The position numbers were made by a program, and so were the translations under genes. A stretch of DNA of 64,000 nucleotides, from NCBI GenBank assembly GCA_003864495.1, contig ML133426.1, positions 62,001-126,000 on the forward strand. Reading direction: 5' to 3'. Source of the stretch: Nemopilema nomurai (Eukaryota; Cnidaria; Scyphozoa; Rhizostomeae; Rhizostomatidae). Under the pieces are notes generated by a model, which saw only the letters and a list, made by a program, of their open reading frames with translations, did not search any database and was not told where the DNA came from. Positions 46,403 through 60,400 of this stretch are shown here, piece after piece. Each line of letters starts with the position of its first letter. The first letter of the stretch is position 1.

Positions 46403-47443
46403 ATGATCATTTTGGAAATCGTATTCTTCGTGTTGCATCTCCTGAACATATTTTGCAACTCGTTTCTGTTATATGCTCTCTGGAAGCTGAAAAAACTAAA
46501 GGCCAGGTCCTTCCAATTCATCGCCATCCTTTGTGTATCAGACGTGCTACATGGTATATTTGGATTCACTGACCAAGTGATTCTAGCTATGAGGCTCCGG
46601 CTTTCGAAAGACGCATACTTCGTGATAGGAGCAGGTATCTTCTATTTCCTCAACTTCTCCACAAGCATGGTTCTCATCATTGCTATTGATCGCTTCATTC
46701 ACATGAGGTACTTGAACGCATACGCAAGAGTGATGACAAAGTGCAAGGCTACTTGCCTTGTACTGGCCAATGTGCTTTTCACCCTTCTGACATTGATTAC
46801 AACTAACGTTCTCTTGACGTACCAAAGGCAAACTCTTCTTGCTAACCGCATTACGTATATACATTACAGGATAATTCTCGGGTTCTTGTACTTGTCTTTG
46901 ATTGTCTTTATCGTTATTGTCTACTGGTGGACCTACAAATCGATACAGAAACAGACAAAGAATATGATTCTCTCCAAGAAAGTCATGTGCCAGAAGGAGA
47001 AATCCGAGAACAGAAGAGAAGGTTGCCGTCCTAGGGAAGAGGGAAGGCATATGCACCGCAACTCGAGCACCGAATTCGCAAAGGGAATGGCGCTCGTTCT
47101 GGGCTGCCTGTTGCTTTTTGTTTTCCCCAATTTATGCCTGACCCCATGTGAGTGGCTTCTAGTGTTGCACGCTGATAGGGAAACATTAAACAGAGCGTTT
47201 AAGGTCATGTGGCAAATTGGTAGCTACTTCTACATGGCATCGATTTTGAACTGCTCCTTCAACGCCGTGATACTGATTTACTTTAGTTCGGAGTTGAACA
47301 AGTTCACCAAGAAGTTCTTTCGATGTGGTGGGAGATCAGAAAAGACAACCAGTGCTCCTACGTTTGAGGAAAGCCGGCTTGATAGGTCTCTGGCATTGAC
47401 GAAGTCCGACGAGGAGAGTGCGTGCAGTGTTTCTAAAGTTTAG
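46403..47443 (+). CDS. Orphan class A-like GPCR, copy 2, intact, single exon
   Basis: 346 residues. Seven hydrophobic segments are visible, at about residues 5-27, 38-57, 72-98, 113-135, 150-175, 228-252 and 270-292. Rhodopsin-family marks: Asn in TM1 (FCNSFLLYALW), SD in TM2, IDRF at the end of TM3 and a TM7 NxxxxxY variant (NCSFNAVILIY). The usual Trp of TM4, the TM3-ECL2 disulphide cysteine and NPxxY are absent. The third intracellular loop is long and basic. The C-tail is Ser/Glu rich. It has no signal peptide. Its ligand is unknown. It resembles the lineage-specific receptor expansions common in cnidarians. Copy 1 lies 3.6 kb upstream on the same strand. Confidence 0.8.
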   Translation: MIILEIVFFVLHLLNIFCNSFLLYALWKLKKLKARSFQFIAILCVSDVLHGIFGFTDQVILAMRLRLSKDAYFVIGAGIFYFLNFSTSMVLIIAIDRFIHMRYLNAYARVMTKCKATCLVLANVLFTLLTLITTNVLLTYQRQTLLANRITYIHYRIILGFLYLSLIVFIVIVYWWTYKSIQKQTKNMILSKKVMCQKEKSENRREGCRPREEGRHMHRNSSTEFAKGMALVLGCLLLFVFPNLCLTPCEWLLVLHADRETLNRAFKVMWQIGSYFYMASILNCSFNAVILIYFSSELNKFTKKFFRCGGRSEKTTSAPTFEESRLDRSLALTKSDEESACSVSKV

Positions 47444-49162
47444 TGACATCACGAGGCGGAGTCGTTGCTGACATAGATGAACACTCAGATCTTATCTCGC
47501 AATGACATGTCACAAAGTACTCAGCTGATGTAAGGGTGCGATAGAAAGCGCTAGGTCACTAAGGAAAGCAGTGGATCACCTGAAGACTTACTGCAGTGTA
47601 GCAGTACTCAAGAACCTTGCAAACTTACTTGCAAAACTTTAAGCACGTTTCCTAAGCAAACATTGAAAGGCTCAGCAACAGGTGTGTTTCTATCACTAGT
47701 TGGCTGAGTTGCATAACAATTCTGGAACGCTAAAGTCGGATTACCTGTATGGATAGTTGAGATGTTTCGATTCCAGTCATCAGCATTTTGGTAAAAAACT
47801 TGATCTAACGTAATCTTAATCAACAATTTACTTACCATTATATTGATATAAATAATCTATAATAGTATGTCGCATGATTGGTGTTGAGAAGAATCTAGAA
47901 AAATATGAATTGCTTCTTTAGAAATACTTTCCCTAAAATTTAGAAAGCGATGTTTGACAGCCCCCCTCCAAATCCTTGCAGCTAAATTAGTCAATAAGAG
48001 GGATGAAGGATTTTAGTTGAATGGAGGATGAACGGGAATGCGAAAGTGTTGACCAGGCCATAGCACAAGCCCAAAAGAAACATGGCTTGTAATATAAATT
48101 GATATCTTAATGCTGAAAATCTGCCAATTTTAGTTTTCGTGTTTCAGGCATTCCAGAAAGGCTAAAATGTTAGCATCACCTGATAATAACTCTACCGTGG
48201 CCTGTTAATGTTAATTCTCCTTAGTTCAACAAAGTAAATTATACTTGATCTACCTTGAACTATTTCAATACCATTTCTTGCATAATCTTTCACCGGTCTA
48301 GCAATATTTTGCCGGATCTGCATTAACATGTGTAATTAATATAGTTTAGAAGACTATAATCAATTCACTCCTTCTCTGACTTTTTCTCCGTGCTCTGTAC
48401 TGCAACCAACAACCTGGGATGAAGAATCTTAACAGAGGAAAAATCACTGCAAGCTTTTAGCAACAGTAGCAACATCATGCAACTTCTGTTTCTATAATCT
48501 GATTCATGAGAAGCTTGAATTTATCAGGACTAGCCATCAATGTTTAATTACACTATTGTGTGCTTTTCTGGAAAGTTCACTTATTCCATCAATTTACTTA
48601 ATCGTATTCCAATTTATTGCCAAATGAATTTTTTGGAAATAATATGCTTGACAAGCCTTTCGTGGCAAGCTTCTTCCGAAAATTAATTTTTTCACTAGAA
48701 GCTAAAACAAATTTTTACAAACAAATAGCTTATCCAAATAAAATTTTAAAGGAATTTAGAGTTTTTTCCTCTTTAGCTGGTATTAATTCTTTGTTCTTTT
48801 TGTCTTAGTATTGGTAAAGACATTTTAAAAACCTTTTGCCAGGACAAGTCGCTCTTTCAGACTTTAAATGTTTTTTCCACGAGGTCTTGTGTTAAAAAGT
48901 CATTAAATCACTAATTGCTCTTTTTCAATTTCCTCTTTAAGAATAGGTGTTGAGAATCTTTAGATGGAGAAATTCATGAAATTATTCCGCTAGGCTCGAG
49001 TTCACCTGCTGACGTATGCAGAACCAGTTTGCTCTGGAGGGGAAACCGGAAGTAAAAGTCGATCCAATTCAACGAGCCTCGTTTCTGAAATTGTGTGCGC
49101 GCGTTTTTTCGAGCAAACTCAGTCAAAATGGAGTGATTCCGAGGAGTTGTGTTTGTTTCATT
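47444..49162. other. Spacer between receptor copy 2 and MCM8
   Basis: No gene recognised. The MCM8 promoter should lie in the last few hundred bases; the GC content rises from about 49000 and GCGCGC occurs near 49097. No TATA box stands out. Confidence 0.4.
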
Positions 49163-51487
49163 ATGAATGGACAAAGAAGACCTCGAAGGTTCAATCCCTA
49201 CTATAGGGGGCGTGGCTGGCGGGGAAATAACCGTGGTCAATATAATAAGGGGCATTCTAATGCGTCAACTGCGCCTAGGTCAAACCAACAGAGTGAGATT
49301 TCGCTTTTTTTGTTTTTAAAGTTTATCACTACCTTCTCAGGAAAATAAGAATGATCATATCCTTAGTCTACTGCAAATGTGCTGCCATTGCTTAATTGGG
49401 GGGGGTAATCCTTCAACGAATGAACATCTTTTCGTCACGTGCAGCAACTAGTTTCGAATATTAACTGCACTCAATCTTTCTCCACTTGAAATACAAGTTG
49501 AAGAACTTAAGCTTTTATGATCAAATTCACCGAAAGCCTCTCACCGAAAGCCTCTCACCGAAAGCCTCTCACCGAAAGCCTCTCACCGAAAGCCTCTCAT
49601 TAAGATATACTATCATTGCCTTTTCACCAGCAGAAACATGGTCTTCTCGATTCCACAGGCTCCTCAGCAAGCTATCAAGCGATATGTGCCCTAAGGCCAT
49701 TATATTGCAATTAAATATTTCACATTAATAAAAGCTAAAGAAAAGATTGAACAAAAGATCAATTAGCAAAAATATGAATCTGGTGATATAATAAGAAGTT
49801 TTTCACCTAAGCAATTTTCTACCTGATATTGTAGTTTACATCACTGTCAGCTATTTTTGCTCTTTGGAGCAACAGTTTTCTTCTTGTGCTGAATTCCAGG
49901 TACCTTATAATTTTTTTATTACATGCACACTTCGGGGGCTACAAAAAATATCACCTGTTATTTATCAGTCATCATATGCTAATCCCAAGCTATTTTCTTG
50001 TTGAGTCATGCGAAATGATTTTTGAAATATTTATTGAAAGTGACACCAAGTCACCAGCCAAATACTCAAAATGCAAGGACAGTCCCAAGAAGACAAAGCT
50101 GCCCTTTTGAAAAGTGGTACACATACTTCCCAACACAAGGTTTGATGTTTGCTTCTCATTTGACTCATGTCTCAAATTTTCCCCTAGCTAGCTTTATAAT
50201 TTGTTTGTTTAGTTAATGTTATATAACTGGAAACACAAATGTATACATATATTCCTTACATGTATATGTATACGAAACACCTTACAGATACTTCATAATA
50301 TTCCTAAATGCAATAAACAAAAAGTTAAAACAAAAGCCTTGCAACCAGTCACAATCTTAAACTAAAAACGTTTGATGCTCAATGCACACAAAACATGCTT
50401 GTATTTATGAGAGCCATACATTCATGTTTAAGTTGCTTCTGCTTACAAATTTAGTTATTACTAGGCATGTGGACATCAAAGAACTGGGAGCTAATGTAGT
50501 CTAGATAGGCACCAATGAGTGGTTTCAAAATCAAAAACCCTCCAAAAATGAAAGGTATTGAAAATCCTGTGTGCAGTTCAAGCTGTAAAATGGCCTTGCA
50601 AATTTGAAGTATGACTTTAGTTAGGACAGCAAAATGTTCAATAGCATAACAAAAGAAGCAGTATGAATTATACTCTTAATCAATGTACTTCTGAAACATG
50701 TATGGAAAATTGTTTTTATAGTAACTTGCTGATATTTTTTCTTTTTAGCATATCATCCTGGAAATGACCTTGCTTGTGAAGTGCAAGTTTTTCTGAAATA
50801 CTTTGAAAAGACACTGGATACTTTCAATTTTGTAAGATAAACTGCTTTAAAGCTAATTTTATCCTATTCTATATCAATTATCATTTTGCATATACTGTGG
50901 AAATAAAATCAAGTCAATAAGCGGCTTTTCATATACGTAGGTAGAGTCTGCTGAACATGATACCTTGTGAAAGTAGAGTAAAGTAGATGTGTTGGCAGTT
51001 ATATCAATTTTTTCTAAGTGGTTTATTTTGTTTTTAAGGATGAAGTTGAGAAAAATGAATCTATTTACTTTGATTTTGGTGAGCTAATAAATGATGAAGG
51101 TATGTTCTTGTATGTCATATTTTTGCATGTCAAATATAATCTCACATCTTGCCCTGAGCAACAAAATGGTACTAAATTCTACTAATAATGTAGCAGCTCT
51201 AATTTGCATTCAATCCAACAGTTTATTAGAAAAATTTAGAGTCTGGCGAAAAGCAGAATATTATGGGACTCCAACTAACCTTTATTTAAAGATATATAGG
51301 GAATATATTTTGCTTTTTAATTAGCTTCATTTCTATATCACAAATTTTTGTAAAAGCTGAAGCAGTTGATAAAAGTTATGAGAGAACTACTTTCTTAGAT
51401 CTGAAGATGCAACTGCCAAGCTTTGCACAGATGCTTGAAGATAATCCAGGAGTTCATTTGAAGGCTATGAGTGTTGCTTTCCACCAG
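49163..51487 (+). CDS. MCM8: MCM8 exons 1-4 (RG-rich N-terminus, N-terminal domain A)
   Basis: ATG 49163 chosen because [10 protein letters not shown] matches the human MNGEYRGRGF start, with an Arg/Gly-rich run after it. Exon 1 ends in phase 1, exon 2 opens with CA giving Thr, then [15 protein letters not shown]. Exons 3-4 carry [11 protein letters not shown] and [19 protein letters not shown], matching the human VDFKELTE and LACMGLAIHQ positions. The human segment around TLDRFIPYKGW is not seen, so a small exon could be missing between exons 1 and 2. Confidence 0.8.
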
Positions 51488-54400
51488 GTTCACCTGTTTA
51501 CAATAATGCTACATCATTTTTTGACTTTTCTGACTCTTATCTTTTCACAACAAACTAAATCACTTGACTTTTCTTGGCAACCTTTTTTGATATATAACAG
51601 TAGGCTCAAATAGCTTAAATTTAGTCTGAAAAAGTAAAGATTGCAAAACTTTACTGTTTTCCTTATCCTATCAAGCTGTATCAATTTTTATCTTCAAACA
51701 TTGTTGTTTACTTTCATTGCCCTACCTTGTACACTACTACAATGAAATGAATTTTTTTCAAAATAAAAGACTTTTTAGAACAATTTATCCTTATAGAAAT
51801 GAAATCTATTTTTTTAAAAGCCAGCTTTAACAGTTTTGAGAAAATGTATTGAAAGTGGAAACCTGGGCTAGATTTTATTTCAAAAATTTTTTTTGATACT
51901 TACACTGCAACTTTAAAACTTGTTTCTAGGCTTTCCTTGAAGACCAGGCCCAAGATGTGCCCCAAAGTATTCAAATACCTTACGATATATCATACATCAA
52001 CACAAGAATTCTAAACCATCAGCCTATTATTGCACTGAAGAGTCTAAAGGCCAATTTTTACGGTAGTAGCTGCTGAAGCTATTTAAGTTTCTTATGTCAA
52101 GCAAAATTGAATGCATTTTGCACAAGCTCATTGATAGCTGTCATATTGCTTTTGACCAATGTAGACTGCCCAAAATCAGGCCCACACATGGTTGTAGATG
52201 TTTACTGCTTGAATGAAAAGTAACAGAAAACTCCCAGTTTGAAGTTACTGTTTTCTTCACCATGCTTAACAAATCGTTTTTCATCTTTAACCAAAAATTA
52301 CAGAGACAAACAGTCTAATTACACATTTCATTGTTTAGGGAAACTTGTGTCAATTCGTGGAACAGTTGTTCGTGTTGGCAATGTGAAGCCCTTGGCAACA
52401 CACATTGCCTTCACTTGCAGTTCTTGTAAAGCTCAACAGGTAATTTTATTCCTGACCGAAACTCGCCTTCTACAAAAACGATCGACAGTCAAGTAATAAA
52501 GTGAGTTGTTCTGGCAATAGTAACTATGACGTTCTCAACAGGTAATTTTATCATCACAATCTGAGCACCATACCCCCACTCTGTTTTACTGAGGCCCAAT
52601 TATAGATAGCACCGATAGGATTTTATTTTGTTTCATCTTGATCTAGATTAACTCAATAATACATTTTGCTTTATTTTACCAGGTGATCGAGTTGGTTGAT
52701 GGGAAATATGACACACCGTCCAGGGTTTGCAACTCTTTTTGCTTGCAAACGTGCTGAGAGTTTGTTAATATTTGAGTGTAGTCTAAGAGTTTATAAAACT
52801 TTAGCTTTTCTCCGCTCTGTCCACTTTTTTTAATTAAGGAAGAACGGGGAAACTTCGTTTGATAGCTTCATTGTTGATAGCACCGTCATAGGCTCTTATT
52901 TTTACGGTATAGTTTAATCAGCTTGCACTTTTCTAAAAAGAATTTGCGACACATGTATACTTAGCACTGGAAAAAATGTTTGACATTAGGGAATGAAATT
53001 AGGTTTCAAATTAATGTTTTTCTTTCATATAGACATTAAGGAGTCCTTAGTTGATTTGCATTTATAAACAATTGATTGTTAGTTTACTTTCTAGAAAATG
53101 CGTAAGGTAAATTTGGCGGTCTTTTTATCTATGAAATGTTCAGCCTTTTGATTAAATTGCAGAAGCTGAGGAAACAAAAGTAGCAATTGAAGATTTTTCG
53201 CCAGTCTAAGAACATACCTCGGGTGTTTTAGGGCCACTGTTGCGATAGACTTCCTTTTGAGACAAGTTTACTCTTTTATTCTAGTGTGTATCACCGGAAT
53301 GCCGGGCGCGATCTTTTATTCCTGACCGAAACTCGCCTTCTACAAAAACGATCGACAGTCAAGTAATAAAGTGAGTTGTTCTTGGGAGTTATTCTGGCAA
53401 TAGTAACTATGACGTCATTTTCGCCAGTTCCCATCAGTTCTTCTGCAGATTCGCTGAACCACCTTATGAAACATGACAATTATCAAACGATCAACTGAAA
53501 ATTGTATTTAAACCCAGTTAGCTAGCCAAATAAGGCTTCCCAAATAATATTTTTTTCGAGCTGTCAAGGAACCTGTTTTGAATCAACGACTTTAAATCAT
53601 TTTTCTTTAGTTGTAATATTCCCCCAATTTGTTTTTCTTTATAGAAGCATCTTGCAAGTATGGCATTTTAGTATCATGCTCATTTTTGTTTTCAGAGTTC
53701 AGGAAATAATGGTAGATGAACAGCGAGAAACTGGGAGAATTCCTCGAACAATTGAATGTGAATTATTCGCCGATTTAGGTTCGTATATTTACCCCCTGGT
53801 AATGATAAAGCATGGTGTATGTGCTGAACTAAGCATTGGTGTAAGCATATATTAGTTTGCACGGGGGTATGCTAGTGCTCTGAACAGCTATTTCTAAAAC
53901 CATGCAAACGTGACGTAAGGTGGAAAAAATTGCTTCTTTCGACGTTATTACATAAACCCCGTGACGTAATTCAACCCCATCATTTGACTTCATAATCCAA
54001 AGTTCCTTTTCCAGTGTATAAGAATAATAATTGATGCAATGCAATTTAGGGACTATGTGCACCATCAAATGTCATTAGGGCCTGGGTATTTTTCTTACAG
54101 AGACTTGCAATCTCAAATAATTTATTAGATTCTTTACATACCTCTTTGCTGGGTCTTTTGTTGTCTAATATTTTCATAATAAATTTTTCAAAAATGATAC
54201 AAGCCCATTAAGACCTACCAATGTTTCTGTTGATTTTGCGTACAGTCTTACAAAAAGTGAAATTCTTTATTAACTGATCTGCCATTTCGGTTTCAGTTGA
54301 TACTTGCGTGCCGGGTGATGTTGCTATGGTAACCGGAATTGTCAAACTATTGAGCCACGAAGACCGTATGTTTTTTACACCTATCGATGACGCAATCTTA

Positions 54401-57400
54401 GAATGCACATGCCATTTCAAACCAATTGCCTATCTATCCCATTTTGTCCTTTAATCCTTTATCCAATTATTTCTCTTCATACTTTTGTGTGATCGTCCTC
54501 TCTTTTAGCACCCTTAATTTACAGACCAGTAACAATGATAATGATAAATCTATTCATTGATAATAACGACAAAATTATTGGTATTCATGTTGCAAAGTGC
54601 ACTGGGTTTAAAGACAAGGGTAAACTGATGTCGACTCGTTTGATTCCGTGTTTCAATCAAGCCAAGCTAGCAAGTTTATTATTCTTTTTGCTCATACAGG
54701 CCATTAAAAACATGACGTAAACCATGTATTTTGAACTTATTTTAAAAGACTTTGGGATTCAAATTGAATTTATCTACAAAAAGGTGCTTCATTCCATGTT
54801 TATTGAAGTGATGTGATCTAAATTCATCTTCATGAGTGTAGCATTGTTTACAGTCTTGGGTGTGTATGAGGGAGTATGGGGCAAAGAATGCAACTTCACT
54901 TCCTGATATCGACAATCAAGGATCGGATCTATGTTTTTAATGCCTATTGCCATGCATCGGTGTTCTTTACTTGTTGGAAAGTCGTCTCATATCACAGAAT
55001 GACCAGCAACAGCTAGCATGTTCTAAAGTACAAACACCTAAAATAGACGTACCGTGAGGTGCAACAGATCAACAGCATTGATAGTTCTTCAAAAAGCTTC
55101 CATAGTTACCAAGAGTGGAATCGTCTATTCTGTAAAATAGAAGAGCATGAATCAGCAGAAAAGTACAGTAGAAGGCGTCTGTTTACCGAAGTATTGTCTG
55201 TTTATTGCGCGATTTTTAATTGCAGAAGCACCAAGAAAAAGCAAAGACAAATGCATGTTCCTTCTCTATATCCATGCTGTGTCTGTCACCAACTGCAAAG
55301 AATCAAAATCGCCAACGCTGCGTGAATTTGATGAGCAGAAAACAGATTTCACCCTTAAGGTAGCGTTTTCCACTGTCAACCCTGTTTTCTTTTCGCTATC
55401 TAAAGGTCTTAACTTCCTTTGTCAACTAAGCATTGAAAACCCTTTATGACTGTCTGAGGAACTGTTTCTCTTGACGGTTTGAATTTTACTGCTGGCTGCT
55501 GATCAGATGATCAATCTTAGCTGCTGATCAGATGATCAAGCAGTCTCAGATAACCGTTTTGGGGTTTCTGGAGAAATGTTTCCCTACTCTTATTTCCCAT
55601 AAATTATTTATCTGTCCAGATTTTTATCTTTTGCTATTAACATAAAAGTATATAGGGTTGAAGCAGCAATTAGAATTGCAATGATCGAATGCTTAGAGTT
55701 GCACTGATTCAGTAATTAAAATCGAAATGATTCGATGATTAGGATTGCACTGATTCAGTGATTAAAATCGCAATGATAACCATTGCAGTGATTCGATGGT
55801 TGTAATCACAATTATTCACGAATCGAAAGAAGCTAAACATTACCCTTGTTTTAAGGCCAAATCATTGAAAGATTCCAAAGGAACTTTTCAATTTCTTGTT
55901 TAGAAATTACACTTCTTAATGTTGGTGTACATTTGCACCCTAAAGACGACGAACATATTTCATCCCCAACGTTTAGGAGCTTTATGGTATTCGCGAGGTG
56001 CATTCAGAAAAGAACCTTTTCAAATTGATTGTCGGGCAAGTTTCTGAATATTTCATAATTTATTTGGAGGCACTGTTAACTCACATTAATATTTAACGGC
56101 ATCTCTCTTGCTAAAAGCAAATTGTACTTTTTTATTCACAAAAATATAATTTTGGAATGTATTAGTTATTTCCAAAAGCTAGAGCACTTAACCATTTGCC
56201 TAATTTTGTTTTTCGGGAAGAAGATTGTCCAACTCTTTTCTTTTGTTATGAATTGAAAGGTGATAAGCAAGGTAGCATTTTAGTCTGGAAAAATTTTTGA
56301 TTAAGTACATTGTGTGATATTGTACCCATGGACTCTCTCTTTTGCACTAGAATTCATTTTTTGGAGATGCTACTTGCCTTCAAAGTTACTCTTTCCATGT
56401 GACCTTTAACAAGACACAAAGTGGTGACTCTTCTCTTACCTTCTAGTTCTCTTTGTCCAACGATATATGGACATGAGGTAATATTGTAATATTAATATAC
56501 TGTACAGGCCCTTCGACCCAGGTCAAGTCTTTAAGTTAGAAACCCAGTTCATTGCATAGACCTATCAGTTAGTGGCTAGCGTTTGCTGATTGACTGTAGA
56601 ATCTTGCAAGACGGTCGAAGGACCAAGGCGGTTGCAGTTTTACATAATCAAAGAAATTTGTAATGTAGGCCTTGGTTTCATTTCAACCCTTAATATTTTG
56701 ATAATTTTTTTCTGCCTGGGCAAAGGCTGCCATTACGCGACCTTAGTGCTACCGATACCTGAGTGTATTCTGTACTGAATGCTTCTTGTCTAGTCACCAG
56801 TATCGCTCATCCTGACATTGATCGTCTTTTATCTCAGCTCGTCAAAGCTGGCCTAGTCCTAGGGCTATTCGGCGGAACACCAAATCATGCAGATGAAAGG
56901 GTTAGCATCTTCAGTCCCTCTGCCTTCCCATTTTCCGTATTCAGACCTTCGATCGATCAGTGATTCTGCTCCAATTCTGCTTCCTTTTTGCTGCAAGATC
57001 TGTATGCTTAACAAATCCTTTTTCCTTTTCTGCCATAGAATACCATTGCGATTCGAAGCGATCCTCATATTCTTGTAGTTGGTGATCCGGGACTGGGAAA
57101 GAGCCAGGTAGGCCATGTTTGTTTATTCTTCAACCTCTTTTATTAATGTTTCTTTTACAATAAATGTATCGAAGGCGTTGTTTATAAACAATTCATCGTA
57201 AACCATAGCTTGTTTTATGAAGACTGTATTTTGAATAATGTTGAAGGAATAAGGAGGTTAAAAGCTAGGACGATCAATCTTTGAATGAGAAATATCCCAG
57301 CCAATGCGGCACTACAAAAATATAGTAAACAATGTCATTCTCTTCTTTAGAAAATGTTATTTTCTATATTGCAAGCTACAGTTGTCTTCTTTCACTGAGA

Positions 57401-60400
57401 TCAAAGAGCAAACAATTTTCGCACAAAACCTCTTTGGGCATATTTTGACGCTGCAAAATGATCGTGCTCCAAAAGCTAATTGTGCAGTTTCTTCGAATTG
57501 CAGATGCTACAAGCAGTTTCGAACGCAGCGCCTAGAGGTGTCTACGTCTGCGGGAACAACACAACAACATCTGGATTGACTGTATGCTTTCATCCTTATC
57601 GCTAACGTTATCGTATAGCCCGGTTATGTACCGTTTGCTGAACTGATTTGAGTTTGACTGACGAATCGACAAGAAGCTTATTTGAAGCGTCAGATAATTT
57701 GAAACCACATTGAAGCATGTTAATTCGAGACTTTATTAAAAGAGATCAGAATTTCAAAGTTTTAGCTAATGTCTAATTAATTGAGACCCCTTAAGATGTG
57801 AACTTTCCTTGTACATTAGTATTTTTCAACAATTATAATGGACCCTGTTTAAGTACATTGAGCAAGTTGAAGGATGCAATTTTAAGTGTCAATGGTGAAT
57901 GGGTAAATGCTATTCGCATACTTTTTATTGCTTAATGCTGATGGTTTCACACTTATAGAGAATGAATATAGCATGCATTTAGATTCAAGCTGGCCCTTTT
58001 CTTCCCAGGTGACTTTGGCGAGAGAAACGGGTACAGGAGAGTACGCCTTAGAAGCAGGTGCCCTTGTCCTGGCTGACCAAGGTGATTTCAAACTGTCAGC
58101 AGTCTTTGTTGATAGCTAGGCAGTAGGCACCTGGTTTTCGAAATAAACATGTGTGTACCAAAACATGCGAACAATAGAGAAACTATTGGAACAATCTTGT
58201 CTACAATGAAAACACGTTTTAGTAGCATTCTGAGTATACCAAAACATGCGATCTCCAGATAGAATATTGGAACAATCTTGTCTACAAAGAAAACATGTTT
58301 ATGGTAGTATTCTGAGTATACCAAAACATGCGATCACCAGATAGAATATTGGAACAATCTTGTCTACAAATGAAACATGTTTATGGTTGTACGCGTATTG
58401 CAGTCTCCCCTAGAAATTTTCAATTATTTTGGTCACTCATCCAGTAGTAGTTCTTCAACTGCTAAATGACATTTCTTACATTAGATTATCAATGACCCAC
58501 TAAAACCATCAGTGATACTCGAAGTACCATCAATTATTTTATAGTGCTTTCTATTCTGTTGCTGGAAATCGTTCAATGGATCTTTTCAGTTAAATGATTT
58601 GTTCACCCGGTAAATTTATAACAACGTGTGAAATTTAAATGCTCCTTCATGGTGTTCGTTCGTCTAAAGGTGATTTTTTTACTGTGTTTTCAACCTGTTA
58701 TTTGATTGGATTTTTATTTGATTGGATAAAGCTTTGAATTCGCAAATGAGCCTGCATAAACTTTTTTCTATAGGCTGTTGCTGTATCGACGAGTTTGATA
58801 AGATGAAGTCACAGCACCAGGCTTTGCTCGAGGCAATGGTGAGTAACATGCTTGTTTCTCTATATTATTTCTCTCAGAGTGATAATTTTTTTCATTGCTT
58901 AACAGTGAACACTGCTTTATTATGTTTTTTCTTTTTGTATCAAGGAGCAGCAAAGTATCAGTATAGCCAAGGCTGGGATTCTCTGCAGGTAATGGAGTTA
59001 TAATAAACAGCAGCTGTCTCTAAGCTAGGCTTAAATCATGTTCCAGTTGACCATCGATCCTCTTCAGGTTTTGCGTTTTATGAAAGATGATAGCAAATCG
59101 TTTCAGACCACTTTCGAGGCCAATCATCAAATGGCTTGTTATTCAGTAAACAGCTGCCATGCTTGAGCCTTTATAGTCGACGCACGCCTTAAGTAACAAA
59201 CAAACAAACAAACAAACAAGCAAATGTTGTTCTTCCCAGCCTGCCCGCAAGAACTTCCATCATTGCTGCAGCGAACCCCGTTGGTGGCCATTACAACAAA
59301 GCCAACACTGTGTCTGAAAACCTCAAGTGAGCGATTTCGATGGTCTTCTTTAGGTTTTTTTTTGCGGCTTATCTTCAAATTGTTTGCTTTCAAGACTCAT
59401 CTTGCTCTATCTGTCTCCTTTTATTTGCATCTGTCACCATTTTGCGTCCCAGGTTTGCTGGCTTGCTTGTGTCCGTTATCCAAGCCTTCCTTCTTGCTCA
59501 CAATCACAACTACAGTGTCGACTTATCGATGCACAAATTATGCTTCCATTTACCCTCTTCACTCTCTTGTGCAATGCTTATTTTTTTCGGCTTTTTCAAT
59601 TGACCCTCTCTTATCTTGCTAGACATTTATCCACATTGCAATAATTTATCAACGGCGAAATAAGCAGGGGCAATGAAAATAGTCACCCTCAAAGAAGTAA
59701 AAATGACTTTTCCTTCTAGAAATGATAAGAAAATGACAATACCCCTCTATTTTGATAGGCCCTATTGCTTCTAAAGCCGATTTATCAGCTGTGAACTAAG
59801 GCACGTTTTGGGGTCGAATTTGCTTCGTCCTTCACTTCTTAAGACTAAAGCAATTTCAGAATACTAAAAGAGAGGCATTTGCTTTACCTTATTAACATCA
59901 ATCAATTTTTCACTTTGCAGAATGAATGGAGCATTACTATCCCGATTTGATTTGGTAAGTGTATAATCATAAAGATACTTCTTTATAGCATGGAAGTCTG
60001 GCGTTTATTTTAATAGCTTTTCTAAACTTGTGATAGCCTCTTCTATTGCCAAATTTCATTGTAATCAACGTGCTTTTAAAATACCTTCAAAAGTTGTTTA
60101 GATAAAACAATGAAATAGAAAAAAGGATTTTTATCATAACGCAGTATCCCGAGATTTTCAAGAATAAAACCCCCTCGGTGTGGTAAACTTTTTTGGTGGT
60201 GTTATCAACATCAGGTAGCATATTTAGGCCCACGGCGTTGCTGCACTCTTCCTTTTACTGTCTTATTACCGAGATGCAGTTTACGCTTGGTCCTGTCTTT
60301 TAAATGTCATGGCTGTGAAATACCCTTACGATTGATGAAGTGACTTCCTTGTAAATTCATGCCATCTTCGCCCTTCGTCTGCAGGTCTTCATACTTCTGG

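Noticed and set aside
49527..49601. CRISPR-like array
   Set aside because: Units are 14 bp with no spacers, in a eukaryotic intron; a minisatellite.
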